37,806 bases of DNA, from positions 1 to 37,806 of the forward strand of contig NZ_LEKT01000026.1 of the NCBI RefSeq assembly GCF_001045675.1, written 5' to 3'. Below the pieces are notes generated by a model, which did not search any database, was not told the origin of the DNA, and saw only the letters and a program-made list of their open reading frames with translations. The translations under genes were made by a program, and so were the position numbers. Positions 16,865-25,342 of this stretch are shown here, piece after piece (the stretch's first letter is position 1; every line of letters begins with the position of its first letter). This DNA is from Megasphaera cerevisiae DSM 20462. Its GTDB lineage: Bacteria; Bacillota; Negativicutes; Veillonellales; Megasphaeraceae.

Positions 16865-17831
16865 AAATCTAGATGTAATGCTCGGTGCTGCTGTTGTGGA
16901 TCTGATGAAGCGGCCTGACATTACGGAAATTTATAACAATGACGATGGTCTTATCCGTTATCAGTCAAATGAGGAAGGGAAGGTAAAGTCTAATATCTTT
17001 TTGGAACCTGAAAAAATTCAGGCCATTATTGAACTGGTTGCCGGGCAGGTCGGAAAAATCGTCAATGAAGACATTCCTTCGATTTCCGCAGAAATTGCAG
17101 GCTATGGGGCACGATTCCAAGGAGAAATCCCGCCAATTGTGCGCAATCCGCAGATGAACATCCGGAAAAAAGCCCTGAAAATCTTTTATCTGGAGGACTA
17201 CGTTCTAAATAATGTGCTGTGCCAGAGTTATAAAAACTATATTGAAAAAGCCATTGCCGCAAGAAAGAATATTTTGATTGTTGGTGGTACCGGCACTGGC
17301 AAAACAACTTTTCTCAATGCCATCTTAGCAGCCATTGCTCAAATATCCCCGTATCATCGGATTATTAGTCTAGAAGATTTGCCAGAACTGCAATGCCCAG
17401 CAGATGACTATAGCCCCATGTTTACCAAACAAGATACAGGGCAAGGCGGGATCAAATATAATATGACGCGACTATTAGCCGATTGCATGCGCCGGTCCCC
17501 AGATCGGATTGTTGTCGGAGAGGTTCGCGATGGTGCTGCTTATACTATGCTCAAAGCTTGGAATACGGGGCATGAAGGCGGTGTTTGTACCGTTCATGCC
17601 AATGGTGCTGAAGAAGGTCTGACTCGTATTAAGTCACTGGCACAGGAAGATCCGGATGCGTCGGGGGACATAAAGGAGCTCATTGGCGAAGCGATTGATG
17701 TAGTAATTTTCATTTCACATGTGGAACTTGGTGATGGCAAGAAAAGCCGGGTAGTCAATGACATCATTGAAGTTAAGTCCTATGACAGTTTGAAGGACCA
17801 ATATATTTTGCATCATGTAGAGAAGAATTGA
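16851..17831 (+). CDS. virB11: VirB11/TrbB-type T4SS ATPase
   Basis: Cytoplasmic hexameric traffic ATPase that powers pilus biogenesis and substrate passage. Walker A is GGTGTGKTT (about residue 145), the Asp box follows as RIISLEDLPELQ, Walker B is DRIVVGEVRDGAAY (about 218), and the His box is GGVCTVHANGAEEGL (about 240). The N-terminal domain has GYGARFQGEIPPIV (about 84), typical of TrbB. At 326 aa it has the expected length. It starts at ATG 16851 inside the 3' end of the traD-like gene. Confidence 0.93.
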   Translation: MAENKNLDVMLGAAVVDLMKRPDITEIYNNDDGLIRYQSNEEGKVKSNIFLEPEKIQAIIELVAGQVGKIVNEDIPSISAEIAGYGARFQGEIPPIVRNPQMNIRKKALKIFYLEDYVLNNVLCQSYKNYIEKAIAARKNILIVGGTGTGKTTFLNAILAAIAQISPYHRIISLEDLPELQCPADDYSPMFTKQDTGQGGIKYNMTRLLADCMRRSPDRIVVGEVRDGAAYTMLKAWNTGHEGGVCTVHANGAEEGLTRIKSLAQEDPDASGDIKELIGEAIDVVIFISHVELGDGKKSRVVNDIIEVKSYDSLKDQYILHHVEKN

Positions 17832-17845
17832 GGAGGCGATTTCCT

Positions 17846-18232
17846 ATGAATCTAAAGAAAAATCGTTTGTTTGAAAAAATCAGGAACAAAACATTGGAAA
17901 AGTCTATAGCTGCTATGTTAGTTTTGAGCAGCCTATCTACTAAGGCTTTTGCCAGTACAGTCAGTGGTGATCGTGTCGAAGGCATTACTTGGCCTTGGAT
18001 GAAATTTTTTAACTCGCTAGCGGATCAATTGACAGGGCCTTTGCCGATGACTTTGGGAGCCATGGGAATTGCCGGGGCTGCTATCGCGCTCTTTTCCGGT
18101 CATGCCGGAGGCGGCACACAAAAGTTTATTGTGCTCATTTTGGCTGTTTCCATTTGCCTGTTTGCACCAAACTTTATGACTTATCTGCAGACTTCGGCAG
18201 GAGGGCTTACTATCGCAGGAGTTACGCCATGA
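17846..18232 (+). CDS. virB2: VirB2/TrbC-type pilin
   Basis: Major conjugative pilus subunit, processed from a precursor. The 128-aa product has a basic N-terminus, a signal segment ending ...STKAFA (cleavage near residue 36), and two hydrophobic helices (about 62-82 and 88-108) joined by a short basic/glycine loop (GHAGGGTQK), the classic TrbC/VirB2 topology. ATG 17846 has AGGAGG nine bases upstream; the upstream TTG (17828) overlaps virB11 and precedes that site. Its stop overlaps the virB3 start (ATGA). TrbC is cyclised by TraF in IncP plasmids, and a TraF-like gene is present downstream. Confidence 0.85.
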   Translation: MNLKKNRLFEKIRNKTLEKSIAAMLVLSSLSTKAFASTVSGDRVEGITWPWMKFFNSLADQLTGPLPMTLGAMGIAGAAIALFSGHAGGGTQKFIVLILAVSICLFAPNFMTYLQTSAGGLTIAGVTP

Positions 18233-18498
18233 GTCAAAAAGAAGAATTGCCGGAAGGGTATGAAATTCCCATTCATCGCTCTTTGGTAAAACCGTTGTAT
18301 TGGATGGGAGTGCCACGAAATTTATTTATTGCAGAAATCTTGTTTGCGGTATTAGGCGGGATCTTCATGAAAACATGGACCGTACTTTTTGTGGCAGTGG
18401 CAGCTCATTATTTATTCCGTCATCTTGGACAGCAGGACCCGCAATTCCATCAAGTGTTTTGGCAAGGAAAAAGTCATAAATCTTATTATTATCGCTAA
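18229..18498 (+). CDS. virB3: VirB3/TrbD-type T4SS membrane protein
   Basis: Small inner-membrane protein that works with VirB4 in pilus assembly. The 89 aa begin with a polar segment containing IPIHRSLVKPLYWMGVPR (about residue 13), the typical VirB3 opening before the membrane hairpin, then about 30-60 hydrophobic, then RHLGQQDPQF. The start is ATG 18229, overlapping the virB2 stop as ATGA, with GCAGGAG about ten bases upstream. Followed after 12 bases by virB4, as in nearly all such operons. Confidence 0.85.
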   Translation: MSQKEELPEGYEIPIHRSLVKPLYWMGVPRNLFIAEILFAVLGGIFMKTWTVLFVAVAAHYLFRHLGQQDPQFHQVFWQGKSHKSYYYR

Positions 18499-18510
18499 AG
18501 GAGGTGAGGC

Positions 18511-21000
18511 GTGTTGTTGTCCTTTTTAAAGAAAAAACTCACAGCAAAATTTTCACAGCAAGTCGGCGTTTTTCACGAAAAAGCACGGCTACCCTATCTT
18601 TTGCCTTGGGCTTTTGTGGATGAGAAAACAGGAATCGTTCATGGGAAAGATCATTCCATGATGGCCGTTTATGAGTTTCGTGGGCCGGATATGGATAGCT
18701 CTACACCGCTAGAACTTATGCAGTATAACGCTGCTGTAAATAATGTTATCAAAACGCTACCAACAGGCTATGTCTTATATTTTGAGGCCCAGCGTCATCT
18801 TGCCAGTAAGTATAATGCAGCAAAGATCGATATCCCCATTGTGCAAAAAATGGAGGACGAAAGAGCCGGTTATTATGCCGGTCAGAAGCACTTTGAAACC
18901 AGTTATTACTTCATTGTCTACTGTGAACCACCGCAACTTTTAAAGTCGCGCATTACAGATGCTTTTATTGCTGATGCCAAAAACAAAGGACAGAATAAGG
19001 CCGATATGCGGGTGTATTGCGAAACGGTTGAAAAGTTTATCAGTAACGTAAATCTTATCGGGAATATGCTGCAGAATTGGTTCCCGGATATTAAGACACT
19101 CGATGCGTCTGGAGCATTAAGCTATTTGCACTCCAATATTTCAGATAAACGGTTCCCTGTGAAAGTAAATCATGATAAGTACATTACAGATTATATCTGT
19201 GATACGGATGTGCTTGGCGGTCGGGAAATGAAGCTCGGAGAAAAACACATTAAGCTAGTTACAATTTTAGATTTTCCACCAATGTCTACACCGGGAGTAT
19301 TTGATGTATTTAACAATATGGACATTGAATATCGCTGGGTATCTCGCTATATTTGCTTATCCAAAATGGATGCTATGGAAGAACTGAAGAATTTCTTAAT
19401 GCGCTGGAACCAGCAGATTAAGAGCTTTTGGACGCAGGTTCGCGAGGCGGTTTTAAAGGAAAAACTCAATGATGCCATTGATGAAACAGCGGTCATGAAC
19501 AAAGATGATGTCAGTGTTGCCATGCAGGAACTTGGACAAGATGCTGTAAGTTACGGCTATTACACCATGACGATGATGGTTTCCGACGATAATAGGGATC
19601 GATGTACGGATAAAGCAAATCGGATATTGGAAGCCGTGAATTCGTTAGGGCATTGCGGATATATCGAAACGGACAATAGCATGGAAGCATGGTGGGGATC
19701 GATTCCGGGCTGTTACCGGGCGAATATTCGTCGTCCCATCGTCAACAGCTTAAATTTTTGTCACCTTGCCCCGGTCACATCGATATGGCCTGGAGACAGA
19801 AGGAATGAATACTTAATGGGGCCTGTGCTGCTCTACACAGATACGAATGGCTTTACTCCGTTTCGGTTATCTCTTCATGTAGGTGATGTAGGGCACACGA
19901 TGATTTGTGGACCTTCCGGTAGCGGAAAGTCTGTACTGCTTAATACCTTGGAAGCACATTTTTTGAAATATCCGGATAGCAATGTCTTCATTTTTGATAA
20001 GGCAGCTTCCAGCCGAGCGCTAACACTCGCGGTTGATGGTAATTTTTATAACATTGCAGCAGAAGGTGCAGGAGAGTTATCTTTTCAACCATTGGCACGA
20101 ATTGATGATGAACAAGAAATCAAATGGGCGAAAGAATGGATCTTAGCATATTTAAAGCAAAAAAATATAGAAATTACTCCGGCCAAGGATAATTTTGTGT
20201 GGAAAGCACTTCGCTCACTAAAAGAATTTCCAGAGGAGCAGAGATCGATTTCTACGTTTTGTGAAATGGTACAAGATCAAGAAATTCGACAGGCCTTGAT
20301 TCCACTTACCATGAAAGGCAGCTATGGCAAGCTATTTGATAATACCAAGGATGTTTCAGGCAAAGGGCGATGGCAGGTGTATGAAATGGAAACACTCATG
20401 AGCACACCAGCAATAGTGCCAGCGGCGCTGGATTATTTATTCCATCGAATTGAATCACGCTTAAAGGATGCAGTTGGCCCTTCGCTAATCTTGCTCGACG
20501 AGTGCTGGCTTTTTTTTGACAATGAAGCCTTTAAACAAAAGCTTCGAGAGTACTTCAAGGACATGCGGAAAAAGAATACATCGATCATTTTTGCAACACA
20601 AAATCTTTCGGATTTAGCCAATAAACCAGAGCTTTTAAATACGGTAATGGATAATTGTCCGAATCGGATTTATCTGGCAAATAAGAATGCCCGAACCGCG
20701 CAAAACAGGGAACTTTATAAGATTTTTGACTGCAATGATAAGCAAATCGATATCATTGCCAGCATGACACCGAAACAAGATTATTACTACTCCTCAGAAA
20801 AAGGGAACCGTATTTTTCGGCTTGCGCTGCAGCCTGCCGAAATCCCTTTTGTTACAGCTACGGCTAAGCAGGATCAGCAGGCAATGAATCGGATTTTAGC
20901 AGAGCATGGCCGGGAAAACTTTATCCAAAAATGGTTTGAATATAAAGGCTATGCAGAAGAATGGCAGGATTACAGGGATCGTTATTTGCAAAATGCTTAA
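18511..21000 (+). CDS. virB4: VirB4/TrbE-type T4SS ATPase
   Basis: Largest ATPase of the secretion system, at the inner-membrane base, essential for pilus assembly and DNA transfer. 829 aa. The CagE/TrbE-like N-terminal domain covers about 1-440. Walker A is GPSGSGKSVLL (about residue 467), and Walker B is GPSLILLDECWLFF (about 650), followed by FATQNLSDL (about 692). The start is GTG 18511 with AGGAGG six bases upstream; the TTG codons right after it are possible alternatives. The stop codon touches the left arm of a palindrome (21001-21023). Confidence 0.93.
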   Translation: MLLSFLKKKLTAKFSQQVGVFHEKARLPYLLPWAFVDEKTGIVHGKDHSMMAVYEFRGPDMDSSTPLELMQYNAAVNNVIKTLPTGYVLYFEAQRHLASKYNAAKIDIPIVQKMEDERAGYYAGQKHFETSYYFIVYCEPPQLLKSRITDAFIADAKNKGQNKADMRVYCETVEKFISNVNLIGNMLQNWFPDIKTLDASGALSYLHSNISDKRFPVKVNHDKYITDYICDTDVLGGREMKLGEKHIKLVTILDFPPMSTPGVFDVFNNMDIEYRWVSRYICLSKMDAMEELKNFLMRWNQQIKSFWTQVREAVLKEKLNDAIDETAVMNKDDVSVAMQELGQDAVSYGYYTMTMMVSDDNRDRCTDKANRILEAVNSLGHCGYIETDNSMEAWWGSIPGCYRANIRRPIVNSLNFCHLAPVTSIWPGDRRNEYLMGPVLLYTDTNGFTPFRLSLHVGDVGHTMICGPSGSGKSVLLNTLEAHFLKYPDSNVFIFDKAASSRALTLAVDGNFYNIAAEGAGELSFQPLARIDDEQEIKWAKEWILAYLKQKNIEITPAKDNFVWKALRSLKEFPEEQRSISTFCEMVQDQEIRQALIPLTMKGSYGKLFDNTKDVSGKGRWQVYEMETLMSTPAIVPAALDYLFHRIESRLKDAVGPSLILLDECWLFFDNEAFKQKLREYFKDMRKKNTSIIFATQNLSDLANKPELLNTVMDNCPNRIYLANKNARTAQNRELYKIFDCNDKQIDIIASMTPKQDYYYSSEKGNRIFRLALQPAEIPFVTATAKQDQQAMNRILAEHGRENFIQKWFEYKGYAEEWQDYRDRYLQNA

Positions 21001-21023
21001 AAGGTGTCCATAATGGACACCTT
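21001..21023. repeat. GTCCATAATGGAC palindrome, copy 3
   Basis: Perfect 11-bp arms (AAGGTGTCCAT and its complement) around A21012, starting at the first base after the virB4 stop. No T-run follows. Its core matches copy 1, and copy 4 lies 14 bases downstream in opposite sense. Confidence 0.85.
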
Positions 21024-21037
21024 GTTGCAGAAAAATA

Positions 21038-21062
21038 CAGGGGGTCCATTATGGACACCCTG
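21038..21062. repeat. GTCCATTATGGAC palindrome, copy 4
   Basis: Twelve-base arms around T21050 with one mismatch, at the same relative position as the mismatch in copy 2. It ends immediately before the virB5 ribosome site (GAAGGAGAGGAG). Copies 3 and 4 are in inverted orientation, so they can also pair with each other. Confidence 0.85.
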
Positions 21063-21083
21063 CGAAGGAGAGGAGAAATTCAG

Positions 21084-21869
21084 ATGGTGGATGTTCGTAA
21101 AAGCTTTACGATGGGACTTGTTGGGACCTTTTTGCTGGCATTACCCATGACTGCGCAAGCGTCTATTCCGGTCATTGATACGGAAAATATTCTGCAGCAG
21201 ATTAAAACCTATACAGAGACGCTTCAGGTTGTGACAAATACAGCCCAGCAAATTACTTTGCAACTGAAGGAACTGGAGGCTCTTCCGGAAACAGTTTTAG
21301 ATAGTTATAAAGATGCTTTGAATAGCAGCGTGGCCTCTATCAATACAGCCATGAAAAAGTCAGGCTTTTTTACGGAAACTGCTGCATGGAATCAATATTG
21401 GCAAAATACATTTCCTAAGATCGCAGTAGATGCCTATGCGCAAACTTCTTTGGCTGAGCAAAATGTGAAAACGACTTTGCAAGAAGTTTTATCCATGCGA
21501 AATCGGGATGACGTAACGGCATACCATCAGCTCATGACGGAGCTTGATCTATCTAAAAAGCGGCTGTCAGATCTTTTGGAGCAAAATAAAGCGCCAACAG
21601 GCAGCAAACAGGTGCAGCAGCTTGCCAACGAAATTGCGGCAGAAAAAGCACATATAGATAGTATTCATACAACACTTCAAGCATTAACGGCACAAAATCA
21701 AGTAATAAAAAATCAGGCAGAGGTGCTAGAAAAGCAGAATCATCAAGCCGTTGTAAATGCTGCGATACAAGCAGAAGATGCAGCACTTACAAAAATGAAA
21801 CAGGAAGTAACGAAAACTGTACCAATACTTGATGATCCATGGCAAACGTATGGCAATGTAAGGTGGTGA
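21084..21869 (+). CDS. virB5: VirB5/TrbJ-type secreted T4SS protein
   Basis: Minor pilus/periplasmic component thought to sit at the pilus tip or help its assembly. A signal peptide (VRKSFTMGLVGTFLLALP...AQA, cleavage near residue 27) is followed by IPVIDTENILQQIKTYTETL, the typical TrbJ mature N-terminus, and a long helical, coiled-coil body (about 130-240) ending LDDPWQTYGNVRW. ATG 21084 is selected: the GGAGAGGAG site lies just upstream, while longer readings run into virB4 and the palindromes. 261 aa. Confidence 0.82.
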   Translation: MVDVRKSFTMGLVGTFLLALPMTAQASIPVIDTENILQQIKTYTETLQVVTNTAQQITLQLKELEALPETVLDSYKDALNSSVASINTAMKKSGFFTETAAWNQYWQNTFPKIAVDAYAQTSLAEQNVKTTLQEVLSMRNRDDVTAYHQLMTELDLSKKRLSDLLEQNKAPTGSKQVQQLANEIAAEKAHIDSIHTTLQALTAQNQVIKNQAEVLEKQNHQAVVNAAIQAEDAALTKMKQEVTKTVPILDDPWQTYGNVRW

Positions 21870-21873
21870 ATGC

Positions 21874-22995
21874 ATGGATTTTTCAAGCAGTGACTTTTTG
21901 ACGGAATTACTGAAGTTTTTTGAGCTGCACAGCATTACGGGTTTTTTAGCTTTGCAGCCCTATGCATGGCAGCTCGTTTCTGTTTTAGCCGTGATTGATA
22001 TTTGTACAACCTGGACGCTCTATAGCGCAGAACTTCGGATGTCCGCCGTGATTAGCCGGGTGATGAAGGTAGGATTTTTTCTTTTCCTCATTTTGCAATG
22101 GGATAAAATCAATTCAGCTATCTTAGTTTCCTTCCAGTATGCCGGATTAACGGCTGCCGGAGTGACACCATCAGGGGATTGGATTGCGCCGAGTAAAGTG
22201 TTAGAACAAGGTTTTGAGGTTGTTGGCGGTCTATTAAAAGCGTTTAACGAGACAAGCATTATGAGTAATGGTGGGCTAGGGAAATGCTTTATGTACTTAC
22301 TGTCTACGGTTATTACATTAGGCGCTTTCTTTTTTATTACATTGCAGATTCTGCTAACAAAGATTGAGTTCAACGTATTTGCTTCTATTGGCGTGATCTT
22401 ATTGCCTTTTGGAACCATTCGCTATACGTCCTTTTTGTTTCAACGGGTCGTATCTGCTGTTTTCAGTTTTGGCATAAAACTGATGGTGATGTATTTCCTG
22501 CTGGGATTATTTAATTCGCTGGCCGGGGATGTAAAAGTAATTCCGGCAACGGAATCTTTTGCAACGATGCTCCGAATGTCCTTATCTTATGCCGCTATGG
22601 CCTTTCTTACTTGGCAGCTTCCCAATCTGGCAGCCAGTATGATGAATGGACAACCTTCCATGGATGCCGGAGCTGCGATTAGCGGAGCAAGATCCGTTGG
22701 AACAACTGTCGTTGCTGGTGCGAGTGGTGGTGTAGCAAAAGCTGCTTTTACCTATGGCAATGCAAGAGCAACCATGAATGCGGCTCGAAGCAGTCAGGCA
22801 GATCATGGTGGATCTCTTTCTGGTAATTTTGCGAAAACCATGATGCGGCAAAAATTTGCTAACAGCACAATTGGCAGATCCTTAATGCGTGGTGCAAATA
22901 ATGCTATTAACCATCATGAAGATTATAAAAATCTTCGGTCAGGCAGAGCATTTGAAGAAGCACAGAGAAACCGCAATGATTATGGCAGCAAGTAG
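21874..22995 (+). CDS. virB6: VirB6/TrbL-type polytopic T4SS protein
   Basis: Inner-membrane channel component. Several hydrophobic segments (about residues 30-50, 62-80, 140-165, 170-190, 195-215, 235-250) and the TrbL-typical FNVFASIGVILLPFG (about 168) are followed by LTWQLPNLAASMMNG (about 248), where TrbL proteins leave the membrane. The tail (about 260-373) is Ala/Gly-rich then basic and probably cytoplasmic. The start is ATG 21874 with AAGGTGG upstream, four bases after virB5. It is one of two VirB6-like genes in a row. Confidence 0.83.
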   Translation: MDFSSSDFLTELLKFFELHSITGFLALQPYAWQLVSVLAVIDICTTWTLYSAELRMSAVISRVMKVGFFLFLILQWDKINSAILVSFQYAGLTAAGVTPSGDWIAPSKVLEQGFEVVGGLLKAFNETSIMSNGGLGKCFMYLLSTVITLGAFFFITLQILLTKIEFNVFASIGVILLPFGTIRYTSFLFQRVVSAVFSFGIKLMVMYFLLGLFNSLAGDVKVIPATESFATMLRMSLSYAAMAFLTWQLPNLAASMMNGQPSMDAGAAISGARSVGTTVVAGASGGVAKAAFTYGNARATMNAARSSQADHGGSLSGNFAKTMMRQKFANSTIGRSLMRGANNAINHHEDYKNLRSGRAFEEAQRNRNDYGSK

Positions 22996-23004
22996 GGTGT
23001 GCTT

Positions 23005-24813
23005 ATGAAGATAAAACAAATTTGTGTGGTGATAGGCTTTTTTCTATTACTAAGCATGTCTTCCGCTTTTGCAGCAGCGCCATTTAGTGGAGGCGAAGTA
23101 ACGGCTCCTTTTGGTGAAGAAAATCATATGGGACATACACATAAAGGGCTCGATGTTGGCACTTCGTCTGGAACACCTATCTTGGCACCGTTTAATGGCA
23201 CTGTCGAACATGGCGCAGGCAATGGCTTTATTTATTGGGTGCTTATTACCGGAGAAAATGGAGAATCACTTCTTTTTGGAGATTGCAATCCGGATACCTT
23301 AATTTGTCCGGATGGAACCATATCAGAAGGTACTGTCATTGGTTATACCGGTGGCGATGCTTATGATGGAGATCTTGGCACATCGACCGGGGCGCATTGT
23401 CATATAGAATACTGGCCGTCCGGTTATTATACGGGACCCGTGATTGATCCCTATTCCAGACTGATAGCGTTGGGCGTCAATCTTAGCGGTGATGGAAGTG
23501 TAAATCCAGGTGCTGGACAACGGGGAAGTGACAATATTTCGTTGCCTTGGGGCGTGGAAGCCATGTATCAGCTGGGAGATTCCTTAAATCAACTGATGAA
23601 ACAAATGGTAAAGGCTTTATCAAAAGGGTATAACGGACTGCAGACGGCAGGACTGGCGCTGTTATTTGTTTTGGCGGTCATTGATTTGACACTGCCGATA
23701 CTTGTAGCCGGGCTTGAAACTTCGCTAAATCAAGTGATTACGAAAACTTTTAAATATGGCTTTATGTTTTTGATCTTCACCAGCTGGCAAAATATTATCA
23801 ACAATTTTTTTCTGAGCTTTGTCAGTTCGGTATCAGGCACGTTTATCAAAGATCCAACGGTGATTGCCGACAATGTGTCACAGCCACAGCTTTTAATGCA
23901 AAAATGCGTGTATATGATCACGCCGGGACTTAATAAAATCGCGTCATTTGGTTCGATGGATTTTGTACGAAACTTTGGAACAATCCTGCCGATTTATCTC
24001 ATTACCTTTTTGACCATGGGAGTATTTTTCTTCTTGTCCTGTTACATCATGCTTGTATATATCGAATTCTATCTTTCTGCTTCAGTGGTGCTTTGCACGG
24101 GACCATTTGCAACTTTAGGTTTTACAAAATTCGTGGCAGAAGGTAGTCTGGGACATCTGGTATCTACAACCATAAAGCTCATGATTTTGTCCGTGATGGT
24201 TGGGCTTTGCGTTTTTTGCATCAAGGATGCCAAGCCGCAGGATCTTTTTACCATGAAAACACCGGCAGTCACACAAACGGGATCAGGTAGTGTTTCCGGA
24301 CCGGCAGACTTAGTGAGCATAGCTACAGAAAAAGCGCAAAAATATAACATTCCCGTTACGCTTTTCTTGGCACAGATTCAGGCAGAAAGCAGCTGGAATC
24401 CGCAGGCGGTCAGTGAAGTCGGTGCCGAAGGTCTAGGACAACTTATGCCGTCTACTGCAGCCGGACTTGGTTGTTATGATCCCTTTAATCCGGAACAGAA
24501 TTTAGAAGCTTCAGCAAAATATATGCAGGGGCTCTATGAGCAGTTTGGCGATTGGAACTATGCCTTAGCCGCTTATAACGGTGGGCCTAATAGTCTTTCT
24601 AAGAATGAACCACTTCCTGGTTGGGCGCAGGATTATGTGAATCAGGTCAATCGGAATTTGTCAGGAACCTATACCGTGAATAATGGGATCACAGCGGAAG
24701 CTATGTCAAAATATGTGCTGCTCTGCTTATCTTTAATAGGTTTAGCGATATTAACCTTCCGTGTGCCGAAGTCCATAATGAATGCCTTGGGAGGTCGTTA
24801 TGAACTTTCTTAA
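23005..24813 (+). CDS. M23 peptidase - VirB6-like membrane - lytic transglycosylase fusion
   Basis: A 602-aa protein joining three functions. A signal peptide ends near residue 25. A LytM/M23 zinc endopeptidase domain follows (about 28-155) with both metal motifs, HTHKGLDVG (about 44) and GAHCHIEYW (about 129). Residues 210-410 form a polytopic TrbL/VirB6-like region (hydrophobic at 213-236, 251-274, 328-358, 388-407). An SLT-type lytic transglycosylase domain (about 432-555) carries the catalytic Glu in QAESSWNPQA (about 461), GLGQLMPST and ALAAYNGGP. A last membrane helix ends the protein (about 569-587). The two peptidoglycan enzymes would open the wall for the channel, replacing a separate VirB1. 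ATG 23005 is chosen with AGTAGGG upstream. The SLT domain sits between membrane helices, as a loop insertion. Confidence 0.88.
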   Translation: MKIKQICVVIGFFLLLSMSSAFAAAPFSGGEVTAPFGEENHMGHTHKGLDVGTSSGTPILAPFNGTVEHGAGNGFIYWVLITGENGESLLFGDCNPDTLICPDGTISEGTVIGYTGGDAYDGDLGTSTGAHCHIEYWPSGYYTGPVIDPYSRLIALGVNLSGDGSVNPGAGQRGSDNISLPWGVEAMYQLGDSLNQLMKQMVKALSKGYNGLQTAGLALLFVLAVIDLTLPILVAGLETSLNQVITKTFKYGFMFLIFTSWQNIINNFFLSFVSSVSGTFIKDPTVIADNVSQPQLLMQKCVYMITPGLNKIASFGSMDFVRNFGTILPIYLITFLTMGVFFFLSCYIMLVYIEFYLSASVVLCTGPFATLGFTKFVAEGSLGHLVSTTIKLMILSVMVGLCVFCIKDAKPQDLFTMKTPAVTQTGSGSVSGPADLVSIATEKAQKYNIPVTLFLAQIQAESSWNPQAVSEVGAEGLGQLMPSTAAGLGCYDPFNPEQNLEASAKYMQGLYEQFGDWNYALAAYNGGPNSLSKNEPLPGWAQDYVNQVNRNLSGTYTVNNGITAEAMSKYVLLCLSLIGLAILTFRVPKSIMNALGGRYELS

Positions 24814-25342
24814 ATGTGAGCAGAAAAAACTTAAAGTGTTCATGATAGGTATGTTTTTGCTGATAGGACTGGCAACTCTGGCAAAAATGTTTGCTGGAAA
24901 ACTATTTTATATCAATGTTACGGATTCTGCGCCAAGGGGAATTTACATGGTGTCACTTAACCAGAATTTGCATTATGGAGATTATGTCATCGTATCGTTG
25001 CCGGTAGATGTGCCAAAGCTTCATGTGGAAAAAGGTTTTTTGATGTTAAAGCAGGCTCGGGGATTTTCAGGCGATGAATATACGGTTTTTAATGATGCCT
25101 TAGAGATTAGAGGGGAAGCGTATAAGATTTTTCATCAGGAAGGCTTGCCAGAGTTAGCAGTTGGAGAAAGGAAAGTGCCAGAAGGTGAAATGCTGCTGTT
25201 AAACGATATGGAGCTTTCCTTTGATTCCCGGTATTTTGGTCCGATTCCCAAGGCTTTGATTGTAAAGAAAGTAGATCTGTTTTTGCCGTATGAACCATTT
25301 ACTTGTTTTATAAAGGCGGTGATGCCAAATGAAAATTCGTAA
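24800..25342 (+). CDS. traF: TraF-type conjugation signal peptidase (S26)
   Basis: Serine-lysine peptidase of the TraF/S26 group; in IncP plasmids TraF cleaves and cyclises the TrbC pilin. One N-terminal membrane segment (about residues 11-33), then TDSAPRGIYMV with the predicted nucleophile Ser43, and FLMLKQARGFSGD with the predicted base Lys84. The late block DSRYFGPIPKALIVKK (about 142) is also characteristic. 180 aa. ATG 24800 follows GGGAGG and overlaps the fusion gene by 14 bases; its 3' end overlaps the next gene. The likely substrate is the VirB2 pilin in the same operon. Confidence 0.88.
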   Translation: MNFLKCEQKKLKVFMIGMFLLIGLATLAKMFAGKLFYINVTDSAPRGIYMVSLNQNLHYGDYVIVSLPVDVPKLHVEKGFLMLKQARGFSGDEYTVFNDALEIRGEAYKIFHQEGLPELAVGERKVPEGEMLLLNDMELSFDSRYFGPIPKALIVKKVDLFLPYEPFTCFIKAVMPNENS

